Position numbers and translations under genes: made by a program. Positions 39,501-53,100 of a stretch of DNA of 64,000 bases are shown here, one piece after another; the first letter of the stretch is position 1; each line of letters opens with the position of its first letter. The stretch is taken from the NCBI GenBank assembly GCA_900708905.1, contig CAADRB010000073.1, positions 390,567-454,566 of the forward strand. Reading direction: 5' to 3'. The stretch is from Hymenolepis diminuta. Lineage: Eukaryota; Platyhelminthes; Cestoda; Cyclophyllidea; Hymenolepididae. The notes beneath the pieces were generated by a model. That model was not told where the DNA came from. It ran no database searches and saw only the letters and a list, made by a program, of their open reading frames with translations.

Positions 39501-41879
39501 GAGAGCAAATGGTGAGTCTCTTAATAACTGCTTATAAATTTGGGCGATGGTTAGGACAAACTTAAAGGCCTATATTTTAGAAACAGTTAAAAGTTAAGTA
39601 GGAAAAAGCCACTTTTCAATTTGACAGGCCACCGAAAATGTGATGGGTGACACTTCATTTAAACAATACGTTACTGGCATTACGTGATCCACTTTTTCTC
39701 CGCAATCTTGACCCTTATTTTATACCCAACAAGGCATTATTTTCTCCAAGTTTTTATATTATTAATAATTTATCTCTCTTGTTTTTATAATAGCCAAAAA
39801 TTTTTTACTCTGTAACATTATTCTAATTAAACAAATTAATTTCAATCAAATTTTTTCATTTGATTACCAAATACTCCACTTTTAACCTGCATTTTCTCAG
39901 TCTCCTGATTCTAATTGCGAACAGAAGTTTGTTTGTTAATTAACTGCGTTTCTTCCCGCGAATCCTTAAATTCATGATGGGAGAAATAGAAACTTATAAT
40001 AGCGCAGTTGGAAAAAAGTCTCGTCTTCATTAAAAAGACTAATTTTGATAAGGAGAGCTGATAAATCAAGTGCAGTTATCATGAACTACACTGTAAATAG
40101 TCTTTTTAATGTAAATTGAATAACTCAGTACTTTTATTTATGCTTGTAGGTTCAAGTTTGCAATTAATCGGTACATTTAAACACCATTGGAGCCTTTATG
40201 ATCTACCCAAAACGAATATCACCCTCATCTTATTTATGATATGGTAATTCGCGACAAAATAAAAGATAAATAAATAATAAATAGATTTCTATAGGTATAA
40301 GGTTTGCTCTTCTTGTTTCTATTCAAATCAAGTCCATTGAAGTAAATCTGTACCAATACGCGTTCCGTGAAGAAGGGTGGCATCTTGGAGCCACTTTGGT
40401 AAAAACCAAAATCCTACCATTCCATTTTCGACAGATTTAGTCAGTATGCTTGATTAATCCAACAATGTCTTACCTTTTACTTAAATTTGGGGAAGAAGTA
40501 ACATCACTGCATTTTGATTTCACCAGCACGAATAAGATCGAATGGCTAGGTATTTGGCATAATTTGTCCAAGAGTTGAATATTGTTGAGGATTGTCGAGC
40601 TGCCCTCCAGTTTATTGCCTCTAACTGGACCTACAACTGTAGAGGACTTTTAGACCGCTGCCCTTAAGTACTGGATTTCAATTTTTAATTAAAGAGGTAT
40701 GAATTATTACCAAGATCGAGCTTATATTTTGTCAATCGAATTCCCACTTAACAAGTTATAAAACTTCACATCACGTGGAAGATGAATTAAAATATGTAAG
40801 TCATTATAAATGATATTAAAACTTGCGCATACTGATTCATAAGTCTGCTTGATCTTGCTACATATTACGCGCCTATGTACTCGTACCTCTGCCCTAATTG
40901 TCAACAAATGAAGACCGTGAAACCAGACAGCCTCTCTCGCTTTCCTTTCTCCTTCATATTTGATCATCTAATGTACCACTAACCTATTTCAACTCCGGTT
41001 ATTTTGATTTTGGAAGGCTTACTATTATGTCCTCTTAGCCAAAATCACTCAGGTTATAAGATAGCTTTACCTAGGATCAAGAATACTTTATGGTGTCACT
41101 CAATCGTATGCATGAAAGGAAATCCAAAGCGGACATTCCGAAGACTGAACCGATTTAATTACAGTCTGTTGTGTACATTTGAATGCCACCTCTAATCAAT
41201 TAAAAATTATTTTATTCTATAATTTTTTTTTTAATTTGGTCTAAAGAAGCAGCCAAGTTCCTTATCACTGAAAAGGAATAGGTCAAAAGGTGTAAAGTAT
41301 TTTAAACAAGAGAATGCTTTTAATTTTTTTACAAACCTGTATTTTAGGTGGTATATGCGCGCGAAATTTCAGTTTTAATTGAACTTGAAGATCTTGTAAG
41401 ATCATGCTGCTTTTTGACCGTCGAAAGATGAAATGAATGAGATTACAAGGTAGACCGTCATTATTAAATAGGCGCTTAGAAAGCACTTCAGATAGTGGAT
41501 AGGAAATGAATCAGCAATTCGGGGCATGAATCACGAATTTCGGAACGTGAGACAGTGAAATACTCATTAAGTCTTTAATCCGATTTCGAAAATCAGAAGG
41601 GTAAACTTTTCTGGCGTTTTCATTTTGATCCCCTAACCTTATTCCAAATTTAACTTTATTTATTTAGTTTTAATTGTCTTCCCATATTAAAAAAACGCGT
41701 AAAATTTTTCCAAAGCTACAGGTTATACTAATGAAATAAGACTATTAATTAATGCATTCATTATCATTAAATGTTTAGCAGGTCAAGACTTTTCCTTCCC
41801 CTTCCGTTGGTCTAACTATAAGCCTATTTTAACTCTGATTTCATAAAAATCTAACCTCAAAGCTTAGAATTAACCTGAT
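36504..41879. other. Gene-free AT-rich stretch (about 5.4 kb)
   Basis: Short ORFs only (for example 38,792-39,085 on +, hydrophobic, no family resemblance). A SINE-like scrap may lie near 37,745-37,790. Nothing else was recognised. Confidence 0.5.
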
Positions 41880-41942
41880 CATATGATCGAACCTGTGACC
41901 GAAGCGCATGGTGATCAAAATGGTACCGACCTACCTATATAC
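41880..41942 (-). repeat. tRNA-derived SINE remnant
   Basis: The - strand reads GGTCGGTACCATTTTGATCA and then GTCACAGGTTCGATCAT, with an intact B-box core GGTTCGATC. This resembles the GTCACAAGTTCGATGCT of the copy at 4671. Confidence 0.5.
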
Positions 41943-43239
41943 CTATATCACTCTTATTAATTTATTAATGGTATTCAACATAAGCAACCTACTTTTATTC
42001 TTTATAATCTTCACACTTTCAATATAAAGTGAGCCGAAGGAAGTATAGTCTTCGAATATCGTTTTGATTAATCTCTTATATTCATTTTTCCAAAAATGAT
42101 CAATTTGCTCAATAAGTAGATGATTTGCTTATTGATTTCTGAATATATTTATAGAAAATACTTTGCATGACTAAATTAAAAATAATTTGATTAACTTACT
42201 GTAAGTTAAACCCCTATAATGGAGAAATTTGCTTTCAGCCTTCCTTTGACATGTTTAGGCCTATTAAAAATGACTGGATATAAACTGATTTAGAGCTTCC
42301 AGGAGACTAATATTCCTAGAATAATATGAAAAGAGACGAAGCAGATTGATGTGCAACGGTAACTTGTTGAGCTGCAGTGTTTGTGCTTCGACCTGATCTA
42401 TGTTGATTGGTCAGTGGTCGTCTGTCTATGTACTTTGAGAGGCCATTCAAATTATTCGCTAATTTCAGTAGTTAATAGTATTTTGATTGATGGATTATGG
42501 ATGAGATATGACCTGACGTTATTGTATAATTTGACCAATCAGTGACCGGTGGTAACGTAGGGATCAGGTGATTAAAACGAGAAATTCCCTAAGGTCAAAG
42601 AAAGGCCACCATGCGTCAGGAATATCAGCAAGGGGGTAGATAATGAAAACTCTTCATTAATTAATTAAAATATAAGTAAATCGGCACATTTAAGAGTCAC
42701 GCTTCAAACTTTTAATTCGCATTCTCGGATTCCTTGCAGCTGCCTTTAACTTCCCACAAAATTCTCAGCGTCTCCTTCCGGAGAAATCTATGACAAATGA
42801 GGATCATTAAATAATGTTAAGTGAATGCTTCCTTAGAATTGAATAAATCTTCTGATATCATTTGTGTTCGACATCGAAATTTTAAAATTTACTTACAAAA
42901 TATGACTTTTACAATGCAAGTTTGGAAATTCATTTAAAAGAGGAAATTGCGATTATGACATTTAATGAAAGTAGCATTTCAGTGTTCAAGAATTTTTAAA
43001 TCAAATAAAAATAAATCACGATATGTTACTATCTTTCCTAATGATAATTTGTTTAGTAAATTTTATGTGCGTCGACAAAGGCAAATCCCTCATACGAAAG
43101 TTAATTTTTTCTCTGATAATGTTTCCTCCCTTGTTACAGTAAATAAACCGAGATCACAGCCGTCAATTAATCTTAACTTTCAGCAACTCGATGCTAAATA
43201 TCATTGTCGCCAAGCTTGATTCAAACCACCTTTGCGTCG

Positions 43240-43440
43240 GTCGAGATTGGCTTTCCCAGGAAACGATGTTGAGCATTACTGTTGCCAAGTCTCAACTCAT
43301 ATCCGCTAATTCATTTGTACTCAGACTATCGCCCTATAAAAACAGCCATGTACACGCACACAGTGCACACTATCAGGAGACTTTCACTACTCTTTTCTTC
43401 TGACTATCAAAATTGAAAATTATTTGTTCTAATAAACGTT
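43240..43440 (+). repeat. Candidate solo LTR or small LTR element
   Basis: A TATAAAAA box (43,335-43,342) is followed 89 nt later by AATAAA (43,431-43,436). The interval is pyrimidine-rich and CA-rich, like the U3-R-U5 layout of an LTR. Neither clear TG...CA ends nor a primer-binding site was identified, so a stray promoter/poly(A) pair is equally possible. Confidence 0.3.
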
Positions 43441-46400
43441 TTTCAAATTTTTTATTTCAATCGCTTAAATGTCATTATGTGTAAAAAGGATCTCTTAATT
43501 AAACAATTGAAATGTCAATGGAACGAACAATACACCAATTCAAGCTTTTTCAATTAAGTTAACTTTGCTAAGGTCTATAAATGCTGAAAACTCCGAAACC
43601 ATACAATTTTTTAGGCAAAAGATTAAAACGGAGAGATAAAGAAGACATGAGAAATAAAAAATTCCATTAAAATGAAGCAATTAGATAAACAAAATTTTAA
43701 TTAATTCAATTCTCTATTTTAATAATTTGCAGGATTATATTTTAGCACTTAAGGGATTTGTAGCGGGTACTACGCGAATAAGCCTTTTTGCTAATCCTTA
43801 GTAATCCACTTTGAAGTCCAAGTAGCCTCTAGCAGAGTTCTTTAGTATCAATTCTTCTCCCAGGATTGGTTAGAGTATGGCCAAAGTTGTGAGTACAAAG
43901 GTGTTGTGTGAAGAGAATTCATTGCGGCTATGCTTAAACTAGCAGCATATTAGTCACTAAATATGATCGACGCCACACTGTAGGAATATTAACCGCTAAT
44001 TGCCTGGGAAGACCTTTGCATGCACGTCCGCACTCGATCGCTACGCAATCAGCAACATGTCTGCACTTTCCAGAATTTTCTGGCGCACCCTTGGTAGCAC
44101 TGTGAACCCCACAGATTTAAATCGATGATAAAAGCAACACTCAACACTTTACGTTTTCTTCTAATCTTATTGGTAGAATTTCGGCTCGTATCTTTATCCA
44201 CAGGAAGTTCGGGAAGCTTCAGAAGGTGCAGAAGGGAAAGTTCTTCTACTGAATTTCAATTAAGGATTTTACTATTTGTCTCATGAAATTTTTTGAAGGC
44301 TCAGTTCTTACATACATACCGATAGAATTCAGGCAAAGGAAAGCTCGAAATTGCAGTGTTTATATTTTGTCTTGGAATGAGCAATTCTTTCAGATTGTTT
44401 CTAAATTTCCCATCAGCCTTATTGAAACATACTTGCTCTTTAGAGCTTGATAATCATTAGCATTAGTCTGGAGATGTTCTGATCTTCAAATTTCATCAAT
44501 ATGAGGACGGTTCGTTTTCATACATAAAGCTCCTAATTAATTAATAGAGAGTCTTTGAAGAACTGCATCTTGTCTTATCTTTCCAATGTGGATCAACTGC
44601 AGCCTAGAAATATTTAATGGTCAGAAAAATTTTAACAGAAGGAAAATAGACAAAAACATGGAAGAGTCTTACGTTACAAAAATATTAGTCTAATACCTGA
44701 CAAAATACCTCATGTATATTATTTCTTTACTCTGATAAAAGTTGCTCTTTAAACAAAATAGGTCAAAATAATGTGCATTCTGTCTACAAAGCCCCTTATA
44801 GCTTCAAATCAGTATTATCAACAGTAATAAGAGTCGGGAAAGTCAGTAAGAAGATTCCTATAAAGATATAAAATGTTAATTATGAAATGCAACTTTAATG
44901 TATTAAATGTATTACTTTTTGCCAAAAATTTAATGAGAAAATGCATCTACTGGGTTTATTAATCAATCGCGGAAAGTTGGATCAACACTTTCGAATAAAT
45001 CGGGTAAGACAGATTCGTCGTGTAAGGATATGACAATGTTTTTATACACACATGAAAAAGATGTAAGAAAGCGATCTCATTACATTCATTTAATACATAG
45101 ATATAGGACTGAGTCGTTTCAAAATGAATGCAATTTCTCCTGGTGGCGTTGTTATCAGGAAAAGTTCATTACTCCGTGATAGGATATAGTTGGTGCAAGC
45201 AGAGGCCTTTTAAATGCGCTAAGCTCCAAGCAAATAAATAGTTTGCGGTTGAAAAGAGATGATCTGTATACGATCAACAAGCGTACTGAAGCTGTGAATA
45301 ATGTTGTTGAAATTAGCCAAAGAGAATGGAGCTTTTACGAATTCTAGGCGCTAAATTTGATTCCAGTTTAGCAGATTGGAGAAGTACCAAAAGATATGTA
45401 GCTGAGAAGCCCGAGGTATTCTTGAGAAAACAAGACAAACTGTTAAAAATAGAATTTTGTGGAGTGATTATTTGAAAATGTAATTGCAACATACTGAACA
45501 CCTCATTCGACACCCTAGCTTGAATAAGTCACGTTTTACTGCATCGTGTATACTTAAAATTGTTTGGGTATGCTTAAAAAGAAACATCTACCAGCAGGAA
45601 AAATAGATTGTGCTTAGATCCCTGTGTCTGGACGGGATTTTATCATGGGGTCAGACTCTGGGACCGGCTTACCAGATTTTCAGTCTCCACTGTTTGTTTT
45701 AATATAGTTATAATCATCCCACTGAGGTTATGGTCCTATAATAATGGATAAAAATTCCAAAGAACAATCCCTGACCCAATTTCGTCAGTTTTTTCCGAAT
45801 AGTACCTTCGAAAATTTAGAAAAGTCATCCATTGCTCAGACAAACAAAACTTAAAACTATTTTTACACCCAATTTTAAAGGTCAGAATCATTCTAAGGGT
45901 AATCACTATATCAAAAGTTTTATATCACCAGAGCATTAAGAATCTGCTACTTATTAGAAATAATTTTCGTTGTATGAAAATCTCTGTTATAATTTCAGAA
46001 TTGCTGAGATTTTACCAATCGAGGATCACATCAGACTGCCAAATGATGCATATCCTGCGTGCGAAATGGCCAACCGAACTGGCTAGGTCTAGTTAATAAA
46101 TGGCCTAACCCCTCTACCCCAGGTGGAAAATGCCTACCCAAATAGGCTTGGGAAGTATGTTATCTGATATTCAGTCACCCACAATGGAGACGTCTGATAA
46201 ATCGGTCTTGGGCAGTTTTGTTCTCTGCTGCTTGGCCACCAAAAAGATACAAAAAATTTTACCTTTCACTACAGCTTCAAAATCATCATTTAATCATTTT
46301 ATTTCTAGGTTTTAAATAATACTGTCAGAATTAAGAATTATTAAAATTTATCCCTGCCACGGAGCTTAAAAATTGTCAACTTAATTAAACAATTATTATC

Positions 46401-47559
46401 TAGAGATGAGAAGTATTAACCCGTTCATTAATTTTGCCAGCATCACACATATCAAGCCGTAAATTTAAACTGATTTTTGAGAAATACTCTACTTGTCCTT
46501 TCGATTAAAAATTCTATATCATTCATCGGGAAAAATGAAAGGGGTTTCAGGTTATAAGCGTTAATAGGAGGAAAGATAGAATGTACCGTTCAGCCCTGCA
46601 CAGAAAATGCGACAGATGATCAAGAAATGACCTTTTTCGGACGGAGACAGAATTAAGGGGCACTTTATTTCAATGGATTTGTGAATATTTGGAGATGCTT
46701 ATAAATCAGAACCCACTAGTGAATAATATTTTGTTAAGGTATTACCTCTTCAAATTTCTGTATACCTATTCATTAATGTTGATCCAGAAAAGTCGAATGC
46801 TCCTTTGACCTAGAGTAGGATTGGTGCTTATTTGTACTCACAATTTTGGCTTCAAATTACTGCGATCGACAAATTTTGAGGTACGGCTGAAAAGATTTAA
46901 GTGTCAGTTTAGGTGGAAAAAAAGTTTGCATTTAGTCACTTTTTCCCAATGGTGAACCCGTTGAATAGAGAAGGAAAGTGTTTATCTCCAACTACACAAG
47001 ACGAAAGGATTTTCCACTGCCTCATTTTCTAGAGTTTCATTTATTTTAAATGTTGACTTTAAATATGCTTAGAGGGAGAAAGTAAGGCAAAATAATATGG
47101 CTAGGAGACAATCAATTAATTAATTTTAATTTGACCCTCAAAGCACCAATCAATGGAAGCATTTTGTGAAAAATCGAAGCAAGAGAGTAAAATTTTCTTG
47201 AAGATATACTGATAGTGCTATGTATCTTGCTTTAATTTGTCATTATTACCCGACGTGTTAGGAAATAGTATTACAACTTTTAATTGTGGAAGAAGGAGAC
47301 ATCGAATAATAAGACGGAGAGATCAGAAGGATACGAAGACTGACGTCAAGATGTCAAAGGGTCTTAATCCATATTATTTTGGGCTCGAGTTGCACAATAT
47401 TTACTAAATGGACAGTTCAAATTCCTCTATATTGCAGCAGATGATTGTTGACTGTGTTCAGTGCCTATTGATCAGTTTATTTAATCAGAAGAGGTCGGTC
47501 TTGGCCCTTCATATCGCCTTTACCTGAAATTGTTTAGAAGACCAATTTTTCTTACATGC
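43441..47559. other. Gene-free stretch
   Basis: Short ORFs at chance length only. Segments around 44,000-44,110 and 46,020-46,130 are less AT-rich than their surroundings, but no homology was recognised. Confidence 0.5.
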
Positions 47560-47670
47560 TATTCATCAGCTAACAATTTTAACACAGCAAAAGTGGAATA
47601 GGTACAAAGTTTTGTCAGCAGAGCTCCGTAAGCTGCGTTCCCCTAGTTGAATACACAATTTATATTCACT
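47560..47670 (+). repeat. Dispersed repeat R1, copy 2
   Basis: Partner of the repeat at 15,705-15,810 in the same orientation; see that entry for matching blocks. Confidence 0.55.
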
Positions 47671-48671
47671 TCATTCTTCCGTTATGCCCTCCGTTAAATT
47701 CGATTTCGGCAGACTTCGGCAGACTTCTATCCTTTTTAAGTGGCATTTTAACAATCTTGATGAACAAATGAGAGAGTTAGAAATAAGCCGTGGCAAAAAT
47801 TTTGTGCCTATTGCAAAGATATGTTACAAAAGCAATACTTATCACAATAGAGAAGACTTTATAAACACGAAACTGTCTTTTCTTTATCTACGCTCGCTAA
47901 ATTCAGCGATCCGTTTGGACTAAGATTTACAAAATGAGAAGTGAAATCAATAAAATTTTCTGTTGAAAACTTCGAACTTCATTCCTTTTGATAGACAAAC
48001 CAGATATGAGAGTGAAAAATCCTAGAAGGTCATGGACTATTCACCACTGATATATCTTTAGCCTGTTTAGTGAAGATGACCTGTATCTTGAGCATGGTCT
48101 CTGAACGCATTTTTATTATACAGCTGATAATAATGAGATCAGTTTACACGGGTTAGTTAGATTTCAAAATTTTGTGTAATATTGTTGTCTGATTTTTGTA
48201 AATCTTCATATATTCACCTATTCAGCCGATCTCCGCCTCTCCTTTTTTCTCCTCATTTGTTATTTTGTCAGTAAATTTCCGGTTAATATCAAAATATTTG
48301 TTTATGCATTTCCTGAACGCTCTAAATCTTAACATTTCAGTTGCCTAGCTTGGACGTTTTGGGAATTAAGTTGAATTTTACTACAAGACAACTTTCAAAA
48401 ATTATTTCATAACGTCCTAATTGTGTTTAATCTCTGTTTTTTGTCTTACTTAACTTATAGTTCTGCTTTTTATCACGACTGATTTCTTGTCATGATTTTA
48501 TCTACTCTATTGATAGTTCAGTTACTAGGTATTTTCACCCCAAATTTACTTCTTAACTTGAAATAAGTAAGTAGATGCATCGTTCCTATAAGGTCAGATT
48601 TCACAGGCTCTATATGTAAATCATTCTTATATGAAATGCAGTGGAAGGATTTTAAAGTTTTGGGTGTTTAG

Positions 48672-48725
48672 GGCGACTGATGAATTTCGATCTCATAACC
48701 TCGGATCACTGCGCCACCGTCACAT
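48672..48725 (-). repeat. tRNA-derived SINE remnant
   Basis: The - strand reads GGTGGCGCAGTGATCCGAGG and then GAGATCGAAATTCATCAG. It begins like the copies at 4671 and 7613 and shares the spaced ATCGA...TCATCAG block with the copy at 4671. Confidence 0.5.
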
Positions 48726-49266
48726 ATTGTTTACAGATTTTCTTTTCTATAGATATATTTATTCTAATTTAATAAATTTGAATCTTGTTTTACTGCAACC
48801 TGTCCGCCAATTTGTATTTTTAATTTAACTTGAAGAGCTAAATTTAGATCTGATGGTATAGCTAATATTTGTTCTACTGAGCCTCTAATTATTGAAAAGA
48901 GTTATTAATTACCAAATGTTTTGGATTTTTGCTCAGTAATTAGGAATATTCGTAATCAGACAAGGGTTACAAATACAGGTGACTCAAAGTGGGGCATTTC
49001 GGCACCTTCCTCACAATTTACTTAAATATACGAAATTTTCTTCTCTTCTATGCTCAAAATACGTTCACAGGACCCATCCTCTTGTTCTTCACTTTAAGAA
49101 GTTGTATATAAATAGAAGGAAAACATAGGCATGTGCGATGACGCATAAAGATTTGAATTTCAACTAGGCATAATCCGAATCTTAACCTGTTAAGGATTAA
49201 GAATCTCTTCTACTGTCTCCCTCTCTTGTGACACGAAAAGTCGCCTTTACACATTTTCAGAAAAAT

Positions 49267-49614
49267 TTATTCACCCAGATCATTGAATTTTGCCGGAGAG
49301 TGTAAAAGAGATATATGCGGACCAAGACCAAAGTCTCCAAGTTGAGTAGAAAAAAACTGGGTGGCATTTCTGGCCATAATAAATTTTGGTAAGCCATGAT
49401 TTGCGAATACCTGGCGGACGGTGAATGACGGTACTGGTTGTAACAGACTTAGTGAGTATAACCTCAGGGCACTGTGAATAAGAGTCAACCGGGATTCAAT
49501 AAAATATATTCCTCGGATAGGTCCAGCAAGGTTAAAGTTAATGTGAGAGGATATAAAATCCTGATGGTAAGAAGATACATCTTCGCCTGCATTTTCCGCA
49601 ACTATTAGTGGCAC
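49267..49614 (-). pseudogene. Ty3/gypsy-type retrotransposon integrase core relic
   Basis: A 115-codon open stretch on the - strand has SHINFNLAGPIRGIYF near residue 23 (compare the HIDFAGPI...F pattern of gypsy integrases), then RQVFANHGLPKFIMARNATQ and FFSTQLGDFG. These match the conserved block around the second catalytic aspartate. At the first two catalytic positions Asp has become Asn (HIN) and Arg (ARNATQF for the usual DNGTQF), so it would be inactive. The middle of the domain is scrambled and no RT or RNase H domain is adjacent. It is a fossil copy. Confidence 0.75.
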
Positions 49615-49875
49615 GGCCTATTTGGGAGAAACAGGTTAAGAATAACTAATTTCTTCGGGTGACTTTCGTTTATCATCCACTGATTCTCATTGCTTAGGAA
49701 GGAAATAGAGCTTAAATTCAGCTCGGAGGTGGTTACATTGACGAAAGAAGTTCGGGATTTGATCATGGTGAACAATGCACGAATTATAGAGGAAGTACAA
49801 CAGCCTTCATTTATGTACCTTCGGGCAGCATATTTAATTTATCTGGTGATCTAGCATAGAGGATTTCGAGACTGA

Positions 49876-50142
49876 TTATTGCTTGAACAAGGTAGGCTCG
49901 GATATAAGTCGTGCTGGAACAACTTTAGGCAGGGAATATTCCATAAAGTGCATGAGATTCGTTACTTTTACACTAGATCTGCCTGATGGGTGTAATTTCA
50001 TATCATCATCGGCAATCTCAACAGGAGTCGAAGTAGGAGACACCTTAGGAGAGGCAGGTACAGCCGGAGATGAAGCAGAATCTTTAGAAGAATTAGGATA
50101 AACAGTAGTTTTGATGTGTCCGAAATGCCTGGAGACATTCAA
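49876..50142 (-). pseudogene. Possible gypsy pol C-terminal tail relic
   Basis: An 88-codon open stretch on the - strand is Pro/Ser/Thr-rich, with RHFGHIKTTVYPNSS near the start and LHPSGRSSVKVTN later. This composition and the RSS-x-K/R pattern resemble the tail that follows the integrase in many Ty3/gypsy pol proteins. It lies 5' of the integrase relic on the same strand, the reverse of the normal order. The identification rests on character only. Confidence 0.4.
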
Positions 50143-53100
50143 TTTTTGCAGAAAGTAGCTTTATTTTTGCGGATAGATTCTCAATCACTTTGTAAAGATT
50201 TCAGCAATTCGTTATTTGTTGAGAAATTAAGGACCATTTTGCTGTAGGCATTTTAGACATCGTCAGAGATGGTAAATAATATGTTCTCGCCACTTGTTAT
50301 ACCGTTTTTAGCCGACAAATTATGAACTCAATAATAACACATGATTGCTCTAATGATAGGCTGTACTCCAAGGTTATGCGAGGCAACGACTCTGCCATTT
50401 AGCACATTTTAACAAACATGCAGATTCTATGAATGATTAAAAATAAATTGAATATTTGTTTTCTTGACCGGTAATCAAACTGCAAATTACTTTTATTTAA
50501 TAATTATTATTGTCTGTAGTATAACGGGAAACTTTTGATAGATCTGATCATGTGAAAAAATACTTGATATTGAGGGACAAATCAGGTGAGAAAAGCGGGA
50601 AGCAGTTAATAATGAGTGGGTAATGAATTCATAAAATATAACAGAGTTTGATTTGTGATTTCCAAAGGTTCAATTGTCATCATTTGTGACTCCCAGTCAC
50701 GTGGACTAGATTATTTCGTTATATTCAGAGTTCTTGGATCAAGTGATTTAATTCCGCGGCTTTCTTTTCTGCAAACATTCGCATAAAATTGACAGCTCTA
50801 ATGCTTCATCGTTTTTGCTCAAGTGTCCTTGGGCAAAAGATTTATACATTTAAATGACAGAAAGCACCATTGCCGTCTGCTTCAATCAAACCAGTCTGAC
50901 AAATCCAAAATTTCTTTTAGAGTTTTGATTGATTTTACATTGGCCACAAGATTCGTGTAAGCCTTCGTTCTATTTCTTCTTGGTACCTGCCGACTCAAAA
51001 GAAGTTCCACTACCTCCTATCGAGTAGAAAATGAATACATCAGGAACTGACTCCCTTGTTCATACAAAAATAGAACTATTTCATTAATACACAAGTATCC
51101 ATGAAAAGCTGATGGACAGATGTTAATTACTCACATCCTTATTAATAACCCTCCTGCAATTATAGCGCACAATCTGTCGTTTTCACATGTTCATTACGAA
51201 ATTATTCTTAGTTATTCTCTCTCCTAGAGTTATGACAATCAGTGAGTAAAGGATTCGATCTCATTTCAATGATTCAAATAGGCTTCATGATTTGATATTT
51301 TTTTTAAAAGTAGCTCTTCTTCAAAATAGTGCAGGATTTGAGATATGATTGAATCCAATTACTAATTACACTATACTAAAGGGTATTATTATCCCCTGCA
51401 TGTGTTTATACTGGGGAGATGTTGTTAATAAGTATAGCTCTGTGCTAGCTTAAAGAAATGCATTCATTACGATTTTATAGACCTTTCGAAAAGAGACACG
51501 TTGTCGATACTGCTTTAATCCTCAGTCGCGCTACTGTAAATACTGAAGCGCCTAATTTTAATCCCTATGAACTGGGAGGAAGATAAAAGATATCCGAGTG
51601 ATCACGTTAGGAAAGAGTATGTGACGGCAGATTATCTAAGTGCCTATACGGTTCTTACTCAGCTATCACCCCTCCTTATATGATCTTCACTATACAATAA
51701 GACAGAGAGAAGAGTGGACGTCAGTCTCAGAACTTGATTAAACACGAATAGAAAGTGCGCAGGATTGAGTAGGGATGCAGTGGCGATAAGCGTGAGTGTG
51801 TAGAGGAGATACTTATACTTTGGGATCGAAGACACACTAATGAATGAAAACGCTCGATCGGTTAGAACACAACGAATTTCCTGCACTTGGGAGTCCTGTT
51901 AAATTAAAATTAAGTTACTTTTGAACCGTATGAAAGTAGAAATAATGTATCTCCATAACAGTTTATTAAATTAACAGTAGCCATTTCGTAATGATATGTG
52001 TCTTCTGATTTTCAGATCAATTTTAAACCACCATCAGATACATAGCACTCTTACTTGATCGTTCTATCCAGAATAACCGTTAATTTGTCAAGTGAGTCAG
52101 TAAGGTTGAATGACCGTTGGGAGTATATATTTGCACTCCAATTAAGATGCATAATTTAATTATGTTTTATTAAGAGTTGGTATGCTTATCAGTAATCAGA
52201 AATGTTATCGAGGTCCACATTTTTATGTACGCACTTTCAAGTCTGTCAAATACTCGTTGAAATAGTATGGCGCTACCAAGCCAAAACCCCTGTTTTAAAT
52301 TCATAAATGACTCATGTGTTTTAGACTATTTTAACCGTCTACGGCTATTGATTTAATCATTGAGATATTGACTTACCCTCTGATCCGGATCCTATCATCT
52401 TTCATCAAGCTTCTAAATGCCAAACCAATTTTTCCTTTATCGGCCAAACCTGGCAGTTTTATCTACGGTCACCAGAACCGCTCATCATTTCCCATATTCA
52501 GCGATCAAACCAACTTCATTACAATCATCTCCTTATACTTTCTAAAGGTACTAAATCGGAGTCTATTTCTCGCACTCATTTATCTACTGCATTTGTTACT
52601 CTTTCCCTCCGTCTCTCTCTTCCTCTATTTGTTACCTCAAGGATTCTAGAGGGATCTAAATAATAGACAAATATTTACTTTGGTTATTTTTTCATACAGC
52701 TGAGAAGTGACTGACTGACATGATTCGGTGAATCATAATAAAATAGACCTCACGAGTGTAAGCCTTGTCCGCCAATCATTATTCCTGATGGGAATATGCA
52801 AGAGCACGTTACTCTTATAATTACGACAGTTAACCTAGACTCCACTGTGATGGTTTGACCTTTATCTTTTAAGAATAGTAGTTAAGTTTATTTAATTATC
52901 TTAATTTTCAATTGCCCAAGGATCCGAGTAACTAGTAATTGTATTAATAAGCCGAGTTTTCAATCCACTCCCATTTGACTAACTGATATTCACCTTTCTT
53001 CATACTTCATGAAACGGGTTGGAAGATAACAATTACACTGCTACTTATACATAGAGACTATTTGGTAAACACTGAACATTTACAATTAAACTACCCTTGA

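Noticed and set aside
49883..50101. + strand 72-codon ORF
   Set aside because: Antisense shadow of the Pro/Ser-rich - strand relic.
52368..52649. 93-codon hydrophobic + strand ORF
   Set aside because: Leu/Phe/Ser-rich translation of a pyrimidine-rich tract. Alternative frames are equally plausible and no family pattern is seen.
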